Numbered from the stretch's first letter, positions 26,198 to 35,146 are shown. The stretch is 64,000 bases of DNA from Paenibacillus polymyxa (GCF_001719045.1 NZ_CP015423.1:5692001-5756000); one strand, 5' to 3'. Numbers and translations are program-made. The notes: a model not told the origin generated them from the letters alone.

Positions 26198-28467
26198 GCC
26201 ATGCAACCGATAATCGGGGATTGATCATGTATTGGGCATTCAATGAAGAAACCGGTACAAGCGCTCTGGAGAGCGTATCCCAAGTCCAGGATAATATCCA
26301 GTACGTATTTAACCAAGCGGAGTTTACTAAACCTTGCCCTCCACGGTGGAGACAGGGAGTAATTGGAAATGGGCTCCTGTTCGATGGTTATTCGACTTAC
26401 ATTGCGCATTCGTTCGATGAGAGAAATCAGAACACCGAGCCAGAGTATCGATCAGCGCTAAGCATTGGAGTATGGTTAGCCCCACGCTCCTATGAATGGG
26501 GGGATGATGGCAAATTGTCCGCTATTGTGAACCGCTACAACCTGGATCGTAAGCAGGGTTATCTGCTCGGTATGTTCCGTCACGGTTCCTGGTCCTTCCA
26601 AGTTGGGCTGGAAGGAGGGGACTGGAAGGAACTTTGGTCGCCGGACGGCCATGAATTGCCCAAGAATGAATGGTCATACGTGAATGCAGTGTTCGATGGG
26701 AACCAAGGCGAAATCAAGCTGTATTTGAACGGTAGTGAAATTGCTTCGGCAGCCTTGCCTCGTGGTTCCCGCCTAGCTGAGGCGACGGACTTGGATCTTC
26801 TTATCGGCAAGAATAACCATAGCAGCCTGCTGGCGGAAGTGTTCAGCCTGCACATGTTTAGCGGTATCATTGATGAACTCAAGATTTATAATCGGGCGCT
26901 GAGCGCGGAAGAAGTGGCCGCTTCTTATCGGCATGTGCTGAATACCTTTCACGAAGGTATCCGGCCGCAATTAAACTATGACGAGATCAAGCTGGACCGG
27001 ACGCCACTGCTACTTGATCGGCACAGACCGCAATATCATGTTAGCCCGCCAGCCCATTGGATGAACGAACCCCATGCACCGATCTATTTTGACGGGCAAT
27101 ATCATTTGTTCTATCAGCATAACCCGCATGGGCCGTTCTTTCATCAGATCCATTGGGGACATTGGGTAAGTCAGGATTTGGTGCATTGGCGTGATCTACC
27201 CGTGGCCCTGGCGCCCGAAAAGGATCAGCTCGCACCAGATGGGATCTGGTCGGGAAGCGCAACCTATGATGCAGACGGCCTGCCTGTCCTGTTCTTTACG
27301 GCAGGTAATGACAGCGCTTCGCCGAATCAGAGCGTGGCGCTTGCCCGAAGCACCTATACCCTTGACGGAAACCCGGATCTGGTTCACTGGGTCAAACATC
27401 CGGAGCCGTTGATCGTGCAAAAGAAGGGAATGGGCGCATTTGGGGATTTCCGGGATCCGTTCGTATGGAAGGACGATGACGGCTGGTATGCTCTGGTCGG
27501 GTCCGGAATCGAAGGCGGAGCAGCACTGGCATTTGCGTCACAGGATATGCTGAATTGGACGTATAAAGGGCCGTTTTTTAAAGCAGATATTCAGAAGTTT
27601 CCTTACCTTGGACCCATCTGGGAGCTCCCTGTGCTTCTTCCCCTTGGCAGTGACAAGCAGGGGGGGAACAAACATCTCCTGCTTGTCAGCCCTGTGGGGA
27701 AGGGAGCGGATGTCGAGGTGTTCTATTGGATCGGGCAACTTGACAAGCAAAATCTTTCGTTCATCCCCGATCAAGAAGAGCCTCAATTGATTGACGTCGG
27801 GGATTTCCATTTTACCGGACCGAGCGGAATGGTTGATCCGAAGACCGGCAGAAATATCGTCTTTACGATAGCCCAAGGCGACCGGACGTCCGAGATGGAA
27901 TATAAGTCGGGCTGGGCTCATAACGCAGGCTTGCCGTTAAGCGTATATTTGAGGGATGACGGACGTCTGGGAATAGAGCCGATTCAGGAGCTTCAATCGC
28001 TACGTGGCGCCAAGCGGCTATCGCTTCGGGACCAGTCATTGGCTGAAACTAATGTACAGCTCAGGGATGTTCATGGTGACATGCTTGAGATTCAATTGGA
28101 ATTGGAGCCCGGCAGCGCCAAACAATTTGGAATCAAGGTCCGTTGTACGCCGGACGGGGAGGAAGAAACTCTGCTGTATTATGATTGGAATCAAGCGATG
28201 CTCATGGTCGACCGGTCGAAAACGACACTGCATCCGGGAGAAAAGTGCAGAGGGATTCAGGGCGGTAAGCTGGAGCTACTTGGGGAGAATCTGAAGCTTC
28301 ATATTTATTTGGACCGCTCCATGGTCGAAGCCTATGCAAACGGATTGAAAAGCCTGACAACCCGGGTGTACCCGAGCCGTATGGATGCTTTGGGACTCGA
28401 GATTTGGGGAGATGGAGAACCGTTTGTTAAATTCTTGGATATATGGGATATGCAGTCCATTTGGTAA
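26194..28467 (+). CDS. Cytoplasmic LamG-GH32 enzyme with Glu in the nucleophile motif
   Basis: A 757-aa protein with no signal peptide, overlapping the upstream stop by 4 bases. Residues about 1-250 are a LamG-like jelly roll (GLIMYWAFNEETGTSALE, GNGLLFDGYSTYI, LSIGVWLAPRSYEWGDDGKLSAIVNR, LLIGKNNHSS, FSGIIDELKIYNRALS). A GH32 propeller follows (about 277-570, QYHVSPPAHWMNEPHAPIYF) and the C-terminal sandwich. The nucleophile motif NDPNG is NEPHA, with Glu292; the other acids are present, Asp421 in FRDP and Glu477 in WELP. It is collinear with the secreted enzyme at 28658 over the whole LamG-GH32 core. It may open or cleave a cyclic or branched fructan made by that enzyme; the reaction is inferred. 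Confidence 0.85.
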   Translation: MSHATDNRGLIMYWAFNEETGTSALESVSQVQDNIQYVFNQAEFTKPCPPRWRQGVIGNGLLFDGYSTYIAHSFDERNQNTEPEYRSALSIGVWLAPRSYEWGDDGKLSAIVNRYNLDRKQGYLLGMFRHGSWSFQVGLEGGDWKELWSPDGHELPKNEWSYVNAVFDGNQGEIKLYLNGSEIASAALPRGSRLAEATDLDLLIGKNNHSSLLAEVFSLHMFSGIIDELKIYNRALSAEEVAASYRHVLNTFHEGIRPQLNYDEIKLDRTPLLLDRHRPQYHVSPPAHWMNEPHAPIYFDGQYHLFYQHNPHGPFFHQIHWGHWVSQDLVHWRDLPVALAPEKDQLAPDGIWSGSATYDADGLPVLFFTAGNDSASPNQSVALARSTYTLDGNPDLVHWVKHPEPLIVQKKGMGAFGDFRDPFVWKDDDGWYALVGSGIEGGAALAFASQDMLNWTYKGPFFKADIQKFPYLGPIWELPVLLPLGSDKQGGNKHLLLVSPVGKGADVEVFYWIGQLDKQNLSFIPDQEEPQLIDVGDFHFTGPSGMVDPKTGRNIVFTIAQGDRTSEMEYKSGWAHNAGLPLSVYLRDDGRLGIEPIQELQSLRGAKRLSLRDQSLAETNVQLRDVHGDMLEIQLELEPGSAKQFGIKVRCTPDGEEETLLYYDWNQAMLMVDRSKTTLHPGEKCRGIQGGKLELLGENLKLHIYLDRSMVEAYANGLKSLTTRVYPSRMDALGLEIWGDGEPFVKFLDIWDMQSIW

Positions 28468-28541
28468 GACGATTGCTTAGGCGCTCCTTACTAATGGGGT
28501 CATGCAGCAAATGATCAAGTAACTTCGCTTTTCTCTAATTG

Positions 28542-28551
28542 GAAACGTTTC
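28542..28551. promoter_or_regulatory. LacI operator D before the secreted GH32 gene
   Basis: Core GAAACGTTTC in AATTGGAAACGTTTCATAT, about 107 bases before the start at 28658. It gives the secreted enzyme its own LacI-controlled promoter. Confidence 0.72.
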
Positions 28552-28657
28552 ATATATTTTCTCCTTTCTTCTTGACTTTCATCTTTGTACTAGGAGAGCA
28601 TTTCGAAATGAAGTATCGATGTTTGAAAGTGCAAGAAATTTCGAAGGAGGATCTAGA

Positions 28658-31600
28658 ATGAAAAAGGTAAAAATAAGAAAATATTGGATATCGGGAATGC
28701 TTATATGGGCTATGGTGCTCCAGCTTGTTGTTCCAGGAATCTCCGCAGTAGCTGAATCTAGAACTGTTGCTGGGAACACGCTCATTCCTAAAAATGACGT
28801 AGGCTCGTCGGTTACGAATGCGGTTTATCAAATCAAGAATATTCCTAAGAATGACGTGGGATTGTCAGTTACGGATTCGGTCTATCAAATCCGGAATCCT
28901 GGATTTGAAACAGGAGATTTGACGGGATGGACCGTTGTCAAAGGCAATGCGTTCGGTCCGAATAGCGTGACAGACGAAACGACTTGGTGGGCGGAAAAAA
29001 TACCGTATAACCAGGAAGGCGCTTATCATTTAAACGGCTGGAAGTATGACGAATCTGCGACAGGTGTACTTCGTTCCAGCACTTTCGAGCTGGGCGGAAG
29101 CGGCTGGATCAGCTTCAAGCTTGGCGGTGCGAAGAACCCAGACAAGGTATTTATAAATATTGTGGAAGTCGATACGGGACAAGTTATTGCCCGATACGGA
29201 AATAGCGCATTCGCCGACGTTGGCTTCCCGGATCCTGCGCAGGGCATGCGGCTTGCCAATATGGTGCAATACAAGGCAGATCTTTCCACACAATTGGGCA
29301 AGAAACTGTATGTGGAGGTCGTCGATAATGCAACCTCGGATTGGGGAATCATTTTTGCGGACGCATTCTCCGTGTACCATGAATCGGAGCCAGCTGAAGG
29401 AATGGTTGCGACGGATATCAAGCCAGATTTCAAACGCTATGAAATCGACAATCCAAGCTTTGAAACTGGAAATCTCGATGGCTGGACGGTTGAGGGAGAT
29501 GCTTTTGAAGTGACCGATGAAGCTCATGCGAGCAAAGAAGGGAACTTCTATGCCAAATCCTCCGTGCAAGGTAAGGGCTCCATCACCTCTAATACTTTCA
29601 CGCTTCAGGGAACCGGAACAATTAATTTTACTGTTTTGGATATCCTCAAACCGGAAAATGCATATGTTGCAATTTACGATGCGAACAGCAACACATTGCT
29701 TATGAAAACCGGGAATGTCAGCGCGAACGAGAAAATCTCATGGAATGTGCAAGAACACTACAACAAGAAGCTCTATGTAAAGGTTGTCGATCATTCCAAT
29801 GAAGCCAGCATTGCCGTTGATCGTTTCCAAGCAAGTGGTAGGGGGACTATTTTCTACTTAAACCTTGATGAAGGCGCAGGAAAGAAGGCGTTGGAGAAAG
29901 TACACAATCTTAAGCACGATGTGAACTATGTATTTAACAACGCCAGGTATATGGCATCGAAGGATCCGAGATGGACTCCGCGCGGAATAAAAGGCGGCGC
30001 CTTATTGTTCGATGGATACTCGAATTATATTGAGGTCAATGCAAACGATACTGTGCCTGTAAGCGACGCGTTAACCATCGAAGCATGGGTTGCACCGCGT
30101 AGCTATGAGTGGGGAGACGGAAACAAGCTATCTGCGATCGTAAACCAATCCGATCAGGATAAAGCGGAAGGCTTTTCTCTTGGTATGTATCGGCACGGTA
30201 CATGGTCGATGCAAGTAGGCATCGGCGGTCAGTGGATTCAGGTATGGGTAAAGGATCACCCGTTGGAAAAATACAAGTGGAATTATGTGGCCGCTACTTT
30301 TAGTAAAGAAGATGGAAAAATTAAGTTATATCTAAACGGTGAGGAAGTGGCTTCCCAAGCAACCCCCGTCAACGTTCCGATCACACCATCTACCGAAAGT
30401 CTGATCATCGGGAAAAATAATAAACCTGTAGAGTTGGCAGGGTTGTTCTCCTTCAATATGTTCAGCGGGCTTTTAGATGAAGTGAAGCTGCATAATAAAG
30501 CCCTTACGAACCAGGAGATACTTGCTGGATATGAGAGCGTGAAGGCGCTTCATGGAGGTTCAATTCCGAAAATTCCGAATGCGGACATTGATGAGGATCC
30601 AAGTGTGTTTGACGGAGATCAGCACCGTCCCCAGTACCACGCGATGCCTCCGCAAAACTGGATGAATGAAGCACATGCACCGATTTACTATAACGGCAAA
30701 TACCATTTATTTTATCAACATAACCCGCAAGGTCCATTCTGGCATCAAATCCACTGGGGGCATTGGGTGAGTGACGATATGGTGAACTGGGAAAATGTAA
30801 GACCTGCTCTTGCGCCCGAAGCGGGCACCCTAGATCCGGACGGCACGTGGTCAGGCAGTGCAGCGTATGATCGAAACGGCAATCCTGTTCTGTTCTATAC
30901 CGCTGGCAACGACTCCTTGTCGCCGAACCAAAGAACAGGGTTGGCATCTCCGGCGGATTTGTCCGATCCCTATTTGGAAAAATGGGTGAAATATCCTAAA
31001 CCGGTAACGGAGCAGAACGGAAAAGGCATCCACAACGAGTTCCGCGATCCGTTTGTATGGTACGACAAAGAGGTGGACAAGTGGTATCAGTTAGTGACAT
31101 CTGGTCTTCCAGACTTCAGCAGCGGCACAGCTTTGATGTATGTATCCGATGATATGTACAATTGGGAATATAAGGGGCCGTTATACGTTAGTGACAGAAG
31201 CCGTTATCCGGAGTTGGGTACGGTATGGGAGCTACCAGTGTTATTGCCGTTAGGCACAGATAGTACGGGCAAGAAAAAATATATTTTCATGATTAATCCC
31301 CATGAAAAGCCGGAGCATGTTCCTCCAGCGAACGATGTGCAAAGAGATGTTGAGGTCTTTTACTGGATCGGGACCTGGGACCGGGATAACTTTAAATTTA
31401 TTCCTGATTCGGAGGCACCCTCCAAAATGGATGTAGGTGACGGCTATTTAACCGCAGAGAGCGGTCTGGTCACACCCGACGGAAGAACGGTCGTATTTTC
31501 CATGGTGCAAAATGTAAGAACACCGCAAGCCGAATATCAATCTGGATGGGCTCATAATTTATCTTTGCCGGTTTCCCTAAGCCTCGATAAGCATGATAAA

Positions 31601-32659
31601 TTGCATATCGAACCGATTAAAGAACTGCAGAGCCTTCGAGGGAAAAAATGGGTTGATTTTTCGGACAAAAATTTGGAGAGCGCCAATCAATTGATCCAAA
31701 ATGTCAAAGGCGACATGCTAGAGATTGTGATGGAGATTGATCCGCGTGAGGCCCAGAAATTCGGTCTCAAGGTACGCCGCTCGGAAAAAGGCCAAGAAGA
31801 GACGCTCATTTACTACGACAAGAAGAACGGGACGTTTAATGTGGATCGAACCAAGAGCAGCATTGATCCGGATGTGCGTGTGGACGGCATTCAAGGAGGA
31901 TATGTAGATCTTGAAGGAGAGAACTTGAAACTCCATATCTTTCTCGATCGCTCGGTCATTGAATCCTTTGCAAATTACAAGAAGAAGCTGACAACTCGTG
32001 TCTATGTAGGCAGATACGACTCCTTAGGCTTACAGATCTGGGCCGATGGCGATATCAATATCAAATCCATGCAAGTATGGGATATGAATGCCTTAACGGG
32101 TAAACCGGCTGCTCCGGTCTATGTACCCGATATGTGGGATAATTCTGTGTATAAGGATATTACAGAGTTGCCTAACCATGATTTTGCTACGGGCGACTTA
32201 ACAGGATGGATGACGGAAGGAGACGCCTTCCAGAATGTCCATGTGACCAATACCCAGTTCTTCTGGGACAACATTTACTTCAACCCGTCGCATAAAATTC
32301 CGGGCGGCTACCATTTGTGGGGCTTCAACGAGCAAGCCGGCGGCGACAGCTTAACCGGAGCGCTAAGATCTCAAAATTTCGTCCTTGGTGGGAACGGTAA
32401 GATCAACTTCCTTATCAGCGGCGGCCGGGATATAGATCGTCTGTATGTTGCGCTGGTTCGGGCGTCGGACGGCAAAGAGTTATTTAAAGAGACAGCGACC
32501 AATTATGAAGAATATCAACGAAAGATTTGGGATGCGTCGGATTATATCGGCGAGGAGCTTTACATTAAAGTGGTTGACCACTCCAAAGGCGGGTTTGGAC
32601 ATATTAACGTCGATGATTTCAACGTACCTGTTCAGGTAAAGAAGAAGACCAACAACTGA
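28658..32659 (+). CDS. Secreted GH32 enzyme, cycloinulooligosaccharide fructanotransferase-like
   Basis: A 1333-aa extracellular protein. Signal peptide about 1-32 (ISGMLIWAMVLQLVVPGISA). A 21-residue segment is then duplicated (PKNDVGSSVTNAVYQIKN / PKNDVGLSVTDSVYQIRN). Next are two 'NPxFETGxLxGW' carbohydrate-binding-like modules (about 79-255 and 264-390), a LamG jelly roll (about 394-640), GH32 propeller (about 655-945), GH32 C-domain (to about 1145) and a third FATGDLTGW module (about 1170-1325). The nucleophile motif is NEAHA (Glu671); Asp797 (FRDP) and Glu858 (WELP) are conserved. Size, module order and this motif recall the CFTase of Paenibacillus/Bacillus, which turns inulin into cyclic fructans; that is recollection, not a search. 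The start is set by GAAGGAGG. Confidence 0.8.
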   Translation: MKKVKIRKYWISGMLIWAMVLQLVVPGISAVAESRTVAGNTLIPKNDVGSSVTNAVYQIKNIPKNDVGLSVTDSVYQIRNPGFETGDLTGWTVVKGNAFGPNSVTDETTWWAEKIPYNQEGAYHLNGWKYDESATGVLRSSTFELGGSGWISFKLGGAKNPDKVFINIVEVDTGQVIARYGNSAFADVGFPDPAQGMRLANMVQYKADLSTQLGKKLYVEVVDNATSDWGIIFADAFSVYHESEPAEGMVATDIKPDFKRYEIDNPSFETGNLDGWTVEGDAFEVTDEAHASKEGNFYAKSSVQGKGSITSNTFTLQGTGTINFTVLDILKPENAYVAIYDANSNTLLMKTGNVSANEKISWNVQEHYNKKLYVKVVDHSNEASIAVDRFQASGRGTIFYLNLDEGAGKKALEKVHNLKHDVNYVFNNARYMASKDPRWTPRGIKGGALLFDGYSNYIEVNANDTVPVSDALTIEAWVAPRSYEWGDGNKLSAIVNQSDQDKAEGFSLGMYRHGTWSMQVGIGGQWIQVWVKDHPLEKYKWNYVAATFSKEDGKIKLYLNGEEVASQATPVNVPITPSTESLIIGKNNKPVELAGLFSFNMFSGLLDEVKLHNKALTNQEILAGYESVKALHGGSIPKIPNADIDEDPSVFDGDQHRPQYHAMPPQNWMNEAHAPIYYNGKYHLFYQHNPQGPFWHQIHWGHWVSDDMVNWENVRPALAPEAGTLDPDGTWSGSAAYDRNGNPVLFYTAGNDSLSPNQRTGLASPADLSDPYLEKWVKYPKPVTEQNGKGIHNEFRDPFVWYDKEVDKWYQLVTSGLPDFSSGTALMYVSDDMYNWEYKGPLYVSDRSRYPELGTVWELPVLLPLGTDSTGKKKYIFMINPHEKPEHVPPANDVQRDVEVFYWIGTWDRDNFKFIPDSEAPSKMDVGDGYLTAESGLVTPDGRTVVFSMVQNVRTPQAEYQSGWAHNLSLPVSLSLDKHDKLHIEPIKELQSLRGKKWVDFSDKNLESANQLIQNVKGDMLEIVMEIDPREAQKFGLKVRRSEKGQEETLIYYDKKNGTFNVDRTKSSIDPDVRVDGIQGGYVDLEGENLKLHIFLDRSVIESFANYKKKLTTRVYVGRYDSLGLQIWADGDINIKSMQVWDMNALTGKPAAPVYVPDMWDNSVYKDITELPNHDFATGDLTGWMTEGDAFQNVHVTNTQFFWDNIYFNPSHKIPGGYHLWGFNEQAGGDSLTGALRSQNFVLGGNGKINFLISGGRDIDRLYVALVRASDGKELFKETATNYEEYQRKIWDASDYIGEELYIKVVDHSKGGFGHINVDDFNVPVQVKKKTNN

Positions 32660-32767
32660 CCTTGTCAATACAGAACACCCGTGAGTCCTGCAGTCACTCC
32701 AGGCAAACCGAATAGTCAGAGCAGCTTGTCATTCGAAATGGCAAAGGAGAACGGCAGGTACTTGTAA
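32660..32767 (+). other. In-frame continuation after the stop of the secreted GH32 gene
   Basis: Beyond the TGA at 32657 the same frame stays open for 35 codons and encodes a Pro/Ser/Thr-rich, linker-like stretch (TPVSPAVTPGKPNSQSSLSFEM). Such linkers usually join a secreted enzyme to a cell-surface (SLH) anchor. It may be the vestige of a longer C-terminus cut off by a nonsense mutation. Confidence 0.4.
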
Positions 32768-32837
32768 AACGAAGCTGAACCAATTTTATTTGGATGGGAG
32801 ATAAAAATGTATTTAATTTAATGATTCGGTGTAGCAA

Positions 32838-33540
32838 AATGGATATTTCAAAACAAGTTGCTATTGTCAGCGGTTCAAATCGAGGTTTAGGCAAACATCT
32901 AGCTCTTGAACTTTAGCAAGAGGAGCTAAAGTATACGCTGGTGCGAGGAACCCAGAATCAGTCGATCTGCCTGGTGCTATTCCACTACAACTCATATTAC
33001 TGCTCCGAAATCTGTGGTAGCTGCAGCAGAGATCGCAGTGGATGTTACCCTTCTAATTAACAACGCTGGTTCAGCAACGGGTGCTTCTCTGCTCACAGGT
33101 GAGCTGGATGATATTCATTTGTAATTCGACACTCATGTTTCTGGTACACTTTCAATGATTCGCACGTTCGCACCAGTGATTGAGAAGAATGGAGGGGGTT
33201 CGATTCTGAATATCCTATCCGTATTATCTTGGATCAATATAGACGAAGGAGGGGCATATTCAGCTGCAAAATCTGCTCAATGGGGAGTAACAAAAGCATT
33301 ACGCTTAGAATTAGCTGCTAAGAACGTTAGGGGTGCCGGATTGCATGTAGCGTTTATGGACACGGACATGACAGCTGGCATCCATGCGCCTAAATCATCT
33401 CCAAAGGACATCTCTAGAACCGCAATCGATGGGATTGAAGCCGACCTCTACGAGATTGTTGACTGATGCTACAAGTCGGGAGGTACAGCAGGGTCTTGCC
33501 GGAGGAGTTCCTTCCCTGTACCCACATTTATTTCAATAAA
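32838..33540 (+). pseudogene. Short-chain dehydrogenase pseudogene
   Basis: The N-terminus MDISKQVAIVSGSNRGLGKHLALEL carries the nucleotide motif (G-x-x-x-G-x-G) and then stops. The frame shifts to give RGAKVYAGARNPES, LLINNAGSATG and, after another stop, GTLSMIRTFAPVIEKNGGGSILNILSVLSWINIDEGGAYSAAKSAQWGVTKALRLELAAKNVRG (YxxxK present) and a C-terminal piece ending near 33536. At least three lesions exist. It is related to NAD(P)-dependent oxidoreductases of redox islands. Confidence 0.8.
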
Positions 33541-33648
33541 AATACCCTACTCGATGCTTGTAGTGAAAGTATTGGTATTGATCGTGTGAAACTATAATAA
33601 ATGAGATTTGGATTATACAGTATATTAACATATTAGGAGGAGTGAAAC

Positions 33649-33766
33649 ATGCGTTTTCTCGTTCATGTCAAAATTCAACCAGATGCACCGCAGGAAGAAA
33701 TTGCGGAACAGTTGCCCGCAGAACAAGCACGGTTCGCAATTGGTGGAACAAGGGGTGATCAGTAAG
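33649..33766 (+). pseudogene. Muconolactone isomerase-like N-terminal stub
   Basis: After a strong RBS (TAGGAGGAG), MRFLVHVKIQPDAPQEEIAEQLPAEQARFA matches the ferredoxin-like fold of muconolactone delta-isomerase family proteins. A small deletion after ARFA shifts the frame (the other frame would continue LVEQGVISK). It is then joined directly to the nitronate monooxygenase tail. Confidence 0.65.
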
Positions 33767-33767
33767 A

Positions 33768-33923
33768 GCAAAAGCAATGGGCGGAGCAAGTGGTCTGCGT
33801 ATCGGAATGCTAGAGGGTAACAAAGTGGATGGCTATATTACTGTCGGCACAGGTATTACTCCAATTAAAGAGATTAGAACTGTAAAAGCAGTGATTGATG
33901 ACTTAATGCAAGATTTTAATTAA
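33768..33923 (+). pseudogene. Nitronate monooxygenase C-terminal stub
   Basis: MGGASGLRIGMLEGNKVDGYITVGTGITPIKEIRTVKAVIDDLMQDFN is the last about 50 residues of the same family as the gene at 35147, which ends with the same layout (GMLEGN, ITVGTGITPIK.I.TV). It is evidence for a third nitronate monooxygenase gene, now lost. Confidence 0.75.
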
Positions 33924-34101
33924 TTGCCTTGTTAGACTTATCAATATGCAAAGAATAATTTTGAAATAGGATTTTTTCAGATGTTCTTGATAAGCTTTGC
34001 TTTTACCTTGGTAATAAATTGAGTTATACACTTTTTAAAAGTAAAATGAACGTATTCTTTGGCCACAACGGGCGCGATATACTGGTTTCACTTGAAGTTA
34101 G

Positions 34102-34128
34102 CCCCTAACATTAATTGTTAGGGGTTTT
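34102..34128 (+). terminator. Rho-independent terminator
   Basis: CCCCTAACA-TTAAT-TGTTAGGGG followed by TTTT. It ends the stubs at 33.6-33.9 kb. Confidence 0.75.
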
Positions 34129-34249
34129 AAATAACTTCATTAGAAGAGTTGGGGACAAAGAAAGAATGCAGGACACACTAGACCATGTCTGTCGCTTTCA
34201 AAGGTTTTTTTTATTATGCTAAAATAAAGTAAGAGGGCGAACAAAAAAC

Positions 34250-34370
34250 GCCAATAGGTACAAGTTCTTGTCTTTTAACGGTACAAGTTCTTGTCCTAAG
34301 CAAAGGACAAGAACTTGGTCCCTTTGCCCACAATGGACAAGAACATGGTACTATTGCCGATTTGACCAGG
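34250..34370. repeat. Dispersed ACAAGAACTTGGT repeat cluster (copy B)
   Basis: Four copies of the motif are present: two inverted (GGTACAAGTTCTTGTC at about 34257 and 34281) and two direct (GGACAAGAACTTGGTCCC at about 34305 and GGACAAGAACATGGTACT at about 34335). They form a large inverted repeat around AAGCAA, followed by TTGCCGATTTGACC. This is the richest copy of the element in the window. Confidence 0.7.
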
Positions 34371-34559
34371 TTCGATATTTTGGGCCTAGCCCCAAAGGTT
34401 GGCTTAACTTACTGTTACCCGATATGTTATGCAATTAGAAGTAGTGGCAAGGCCATTCCTTTTGAGGTGGACTAGAATGGCTGGCTGAAGGAGCAATCCT
34501 GAACATACATTTGGTCCAGATGGCGAGATTTTATGTGCTGGCTGATTAGGGGGTAGCCT

Positions 34560-34928
34560 TTATCCTTCATCTAATTCAGGCTTCTCCCCATATTCTTTAC
34601 CGAATTCCTCCATCTTCTTTAGGACAGGCAGCAGTTTGTTTCCTTTCTCTGTCAGCGAATATTCGACCCGTGGCGGAACTTCTGGATACACATCGCGCTG
34701 AATAATTCCGTCGTCCTCCAGCTCCTTGAGTTGCTTGGTGAGCGAGCCTTGCGACAAGCCTCTCAGGAAATTTTTTATCTCGGTAAACCGGCGTCTTTCC
34801 CCTTCCAGATACCAGATAATGAAATATTTCCATCGCCCCGAAAGTACATTTTGCGTAAAGGCTATTGCGTACATATTTCTTTTTTCATCAATAAACCCTT
34901 TTTCAAATCCTTCATTACATACCCTCAT
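34560..34928 (-). CDS. HxlR-family transcriptional regulator (copy 2)
   Basis: A 122-aa winged-helix regulator, close to the copy at 10286: MRVCNEGFEKGFIDEKRNMYAIAFTQNVLSGRWKYFIIWYLEGERRRFTEIKNFLRGLSQGSLTKQLKELEDDGIIQRDVYPEVPPRVEYSLTEKG in overlapping segments, with Cys4. Even the untranslated leader with its GTAC palindrome is shared, so the whole regulator-plus-operator unit was duplicated. It diverges from the nitronate monooxygenase at 35147, a probable target. Confidence 0.9.
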   Translation of the reverse strand: MRVCNEGFEKGFIDEKRNMYAIAFTQNVLSGRWKYFIIWYLEGERRRFTEIKNFLRGLSQGSLTKQLKELEDDGIIQRDVYPEVPPRVEYSLTEKGNKLLPVLKKMEEFGKEYGEKPELDEG

Positions 34929-34949
34929 GATATCGCTCCCAGTCTAAAA

Positions 34950-34965
34950 GTACAAAAATATGTAC
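34950..34965. promoter_or_regulatory. HxlR-type operator palindrome (copy 2)
   Basis: GTACAAAAATATGTAC, with the same arms as at 10662, about 22 bases before the HxlR start. Confidence 0.6.
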
Positions 34966-35048
34966 TACGTTCATTTAAATTGCCTTCTTTGCAAATGAAA
35001 CGTATGGACTTATGATAGTGCCAAGGCTGCTAACTAGTACAAAAATTA

Positions 35049-35060
35049 TTAGCAAGCTAA
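35049..35060. promoter_or_regulatory. TTAGCAAGCTAA operator
   Basis: Identical to the site at 14930 and one to two bases from those at 10839 and 14439. It lies about 90 bases upstream of the nitronate monooxygenase gene and probably links it to the MarR protein encoded 20 kb away. Confidence 0.6.
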
Positions 35061-35146
35061 TGATTATTGTAACATAACCCGGAGAGCAGACCAATTAAGC
35101 TTTACAGTATTATGCCAATAATGGTGCTAAAGAGAGGATAATAATT

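Larger units (their letters stand above)
33924..34559. other. Gene-free stretch with terminator and repeats
   Basis: I see no gene here. It contains a terminator (34102-34128) and a cluster of ACAAGAACTTGG repeats (34250-34370), listed separately. Confidence 0.5.

Noticed and set aside
18759..28551. GAAACGTTTC sites as CcpA cre sites
   Set aside because: They are symmetric around CG and fit the cre pattern poorly; all lie in one locus with its own LacI gene, so a dedicated operator is likelier. CcpA binding cannot be excluded by eye.
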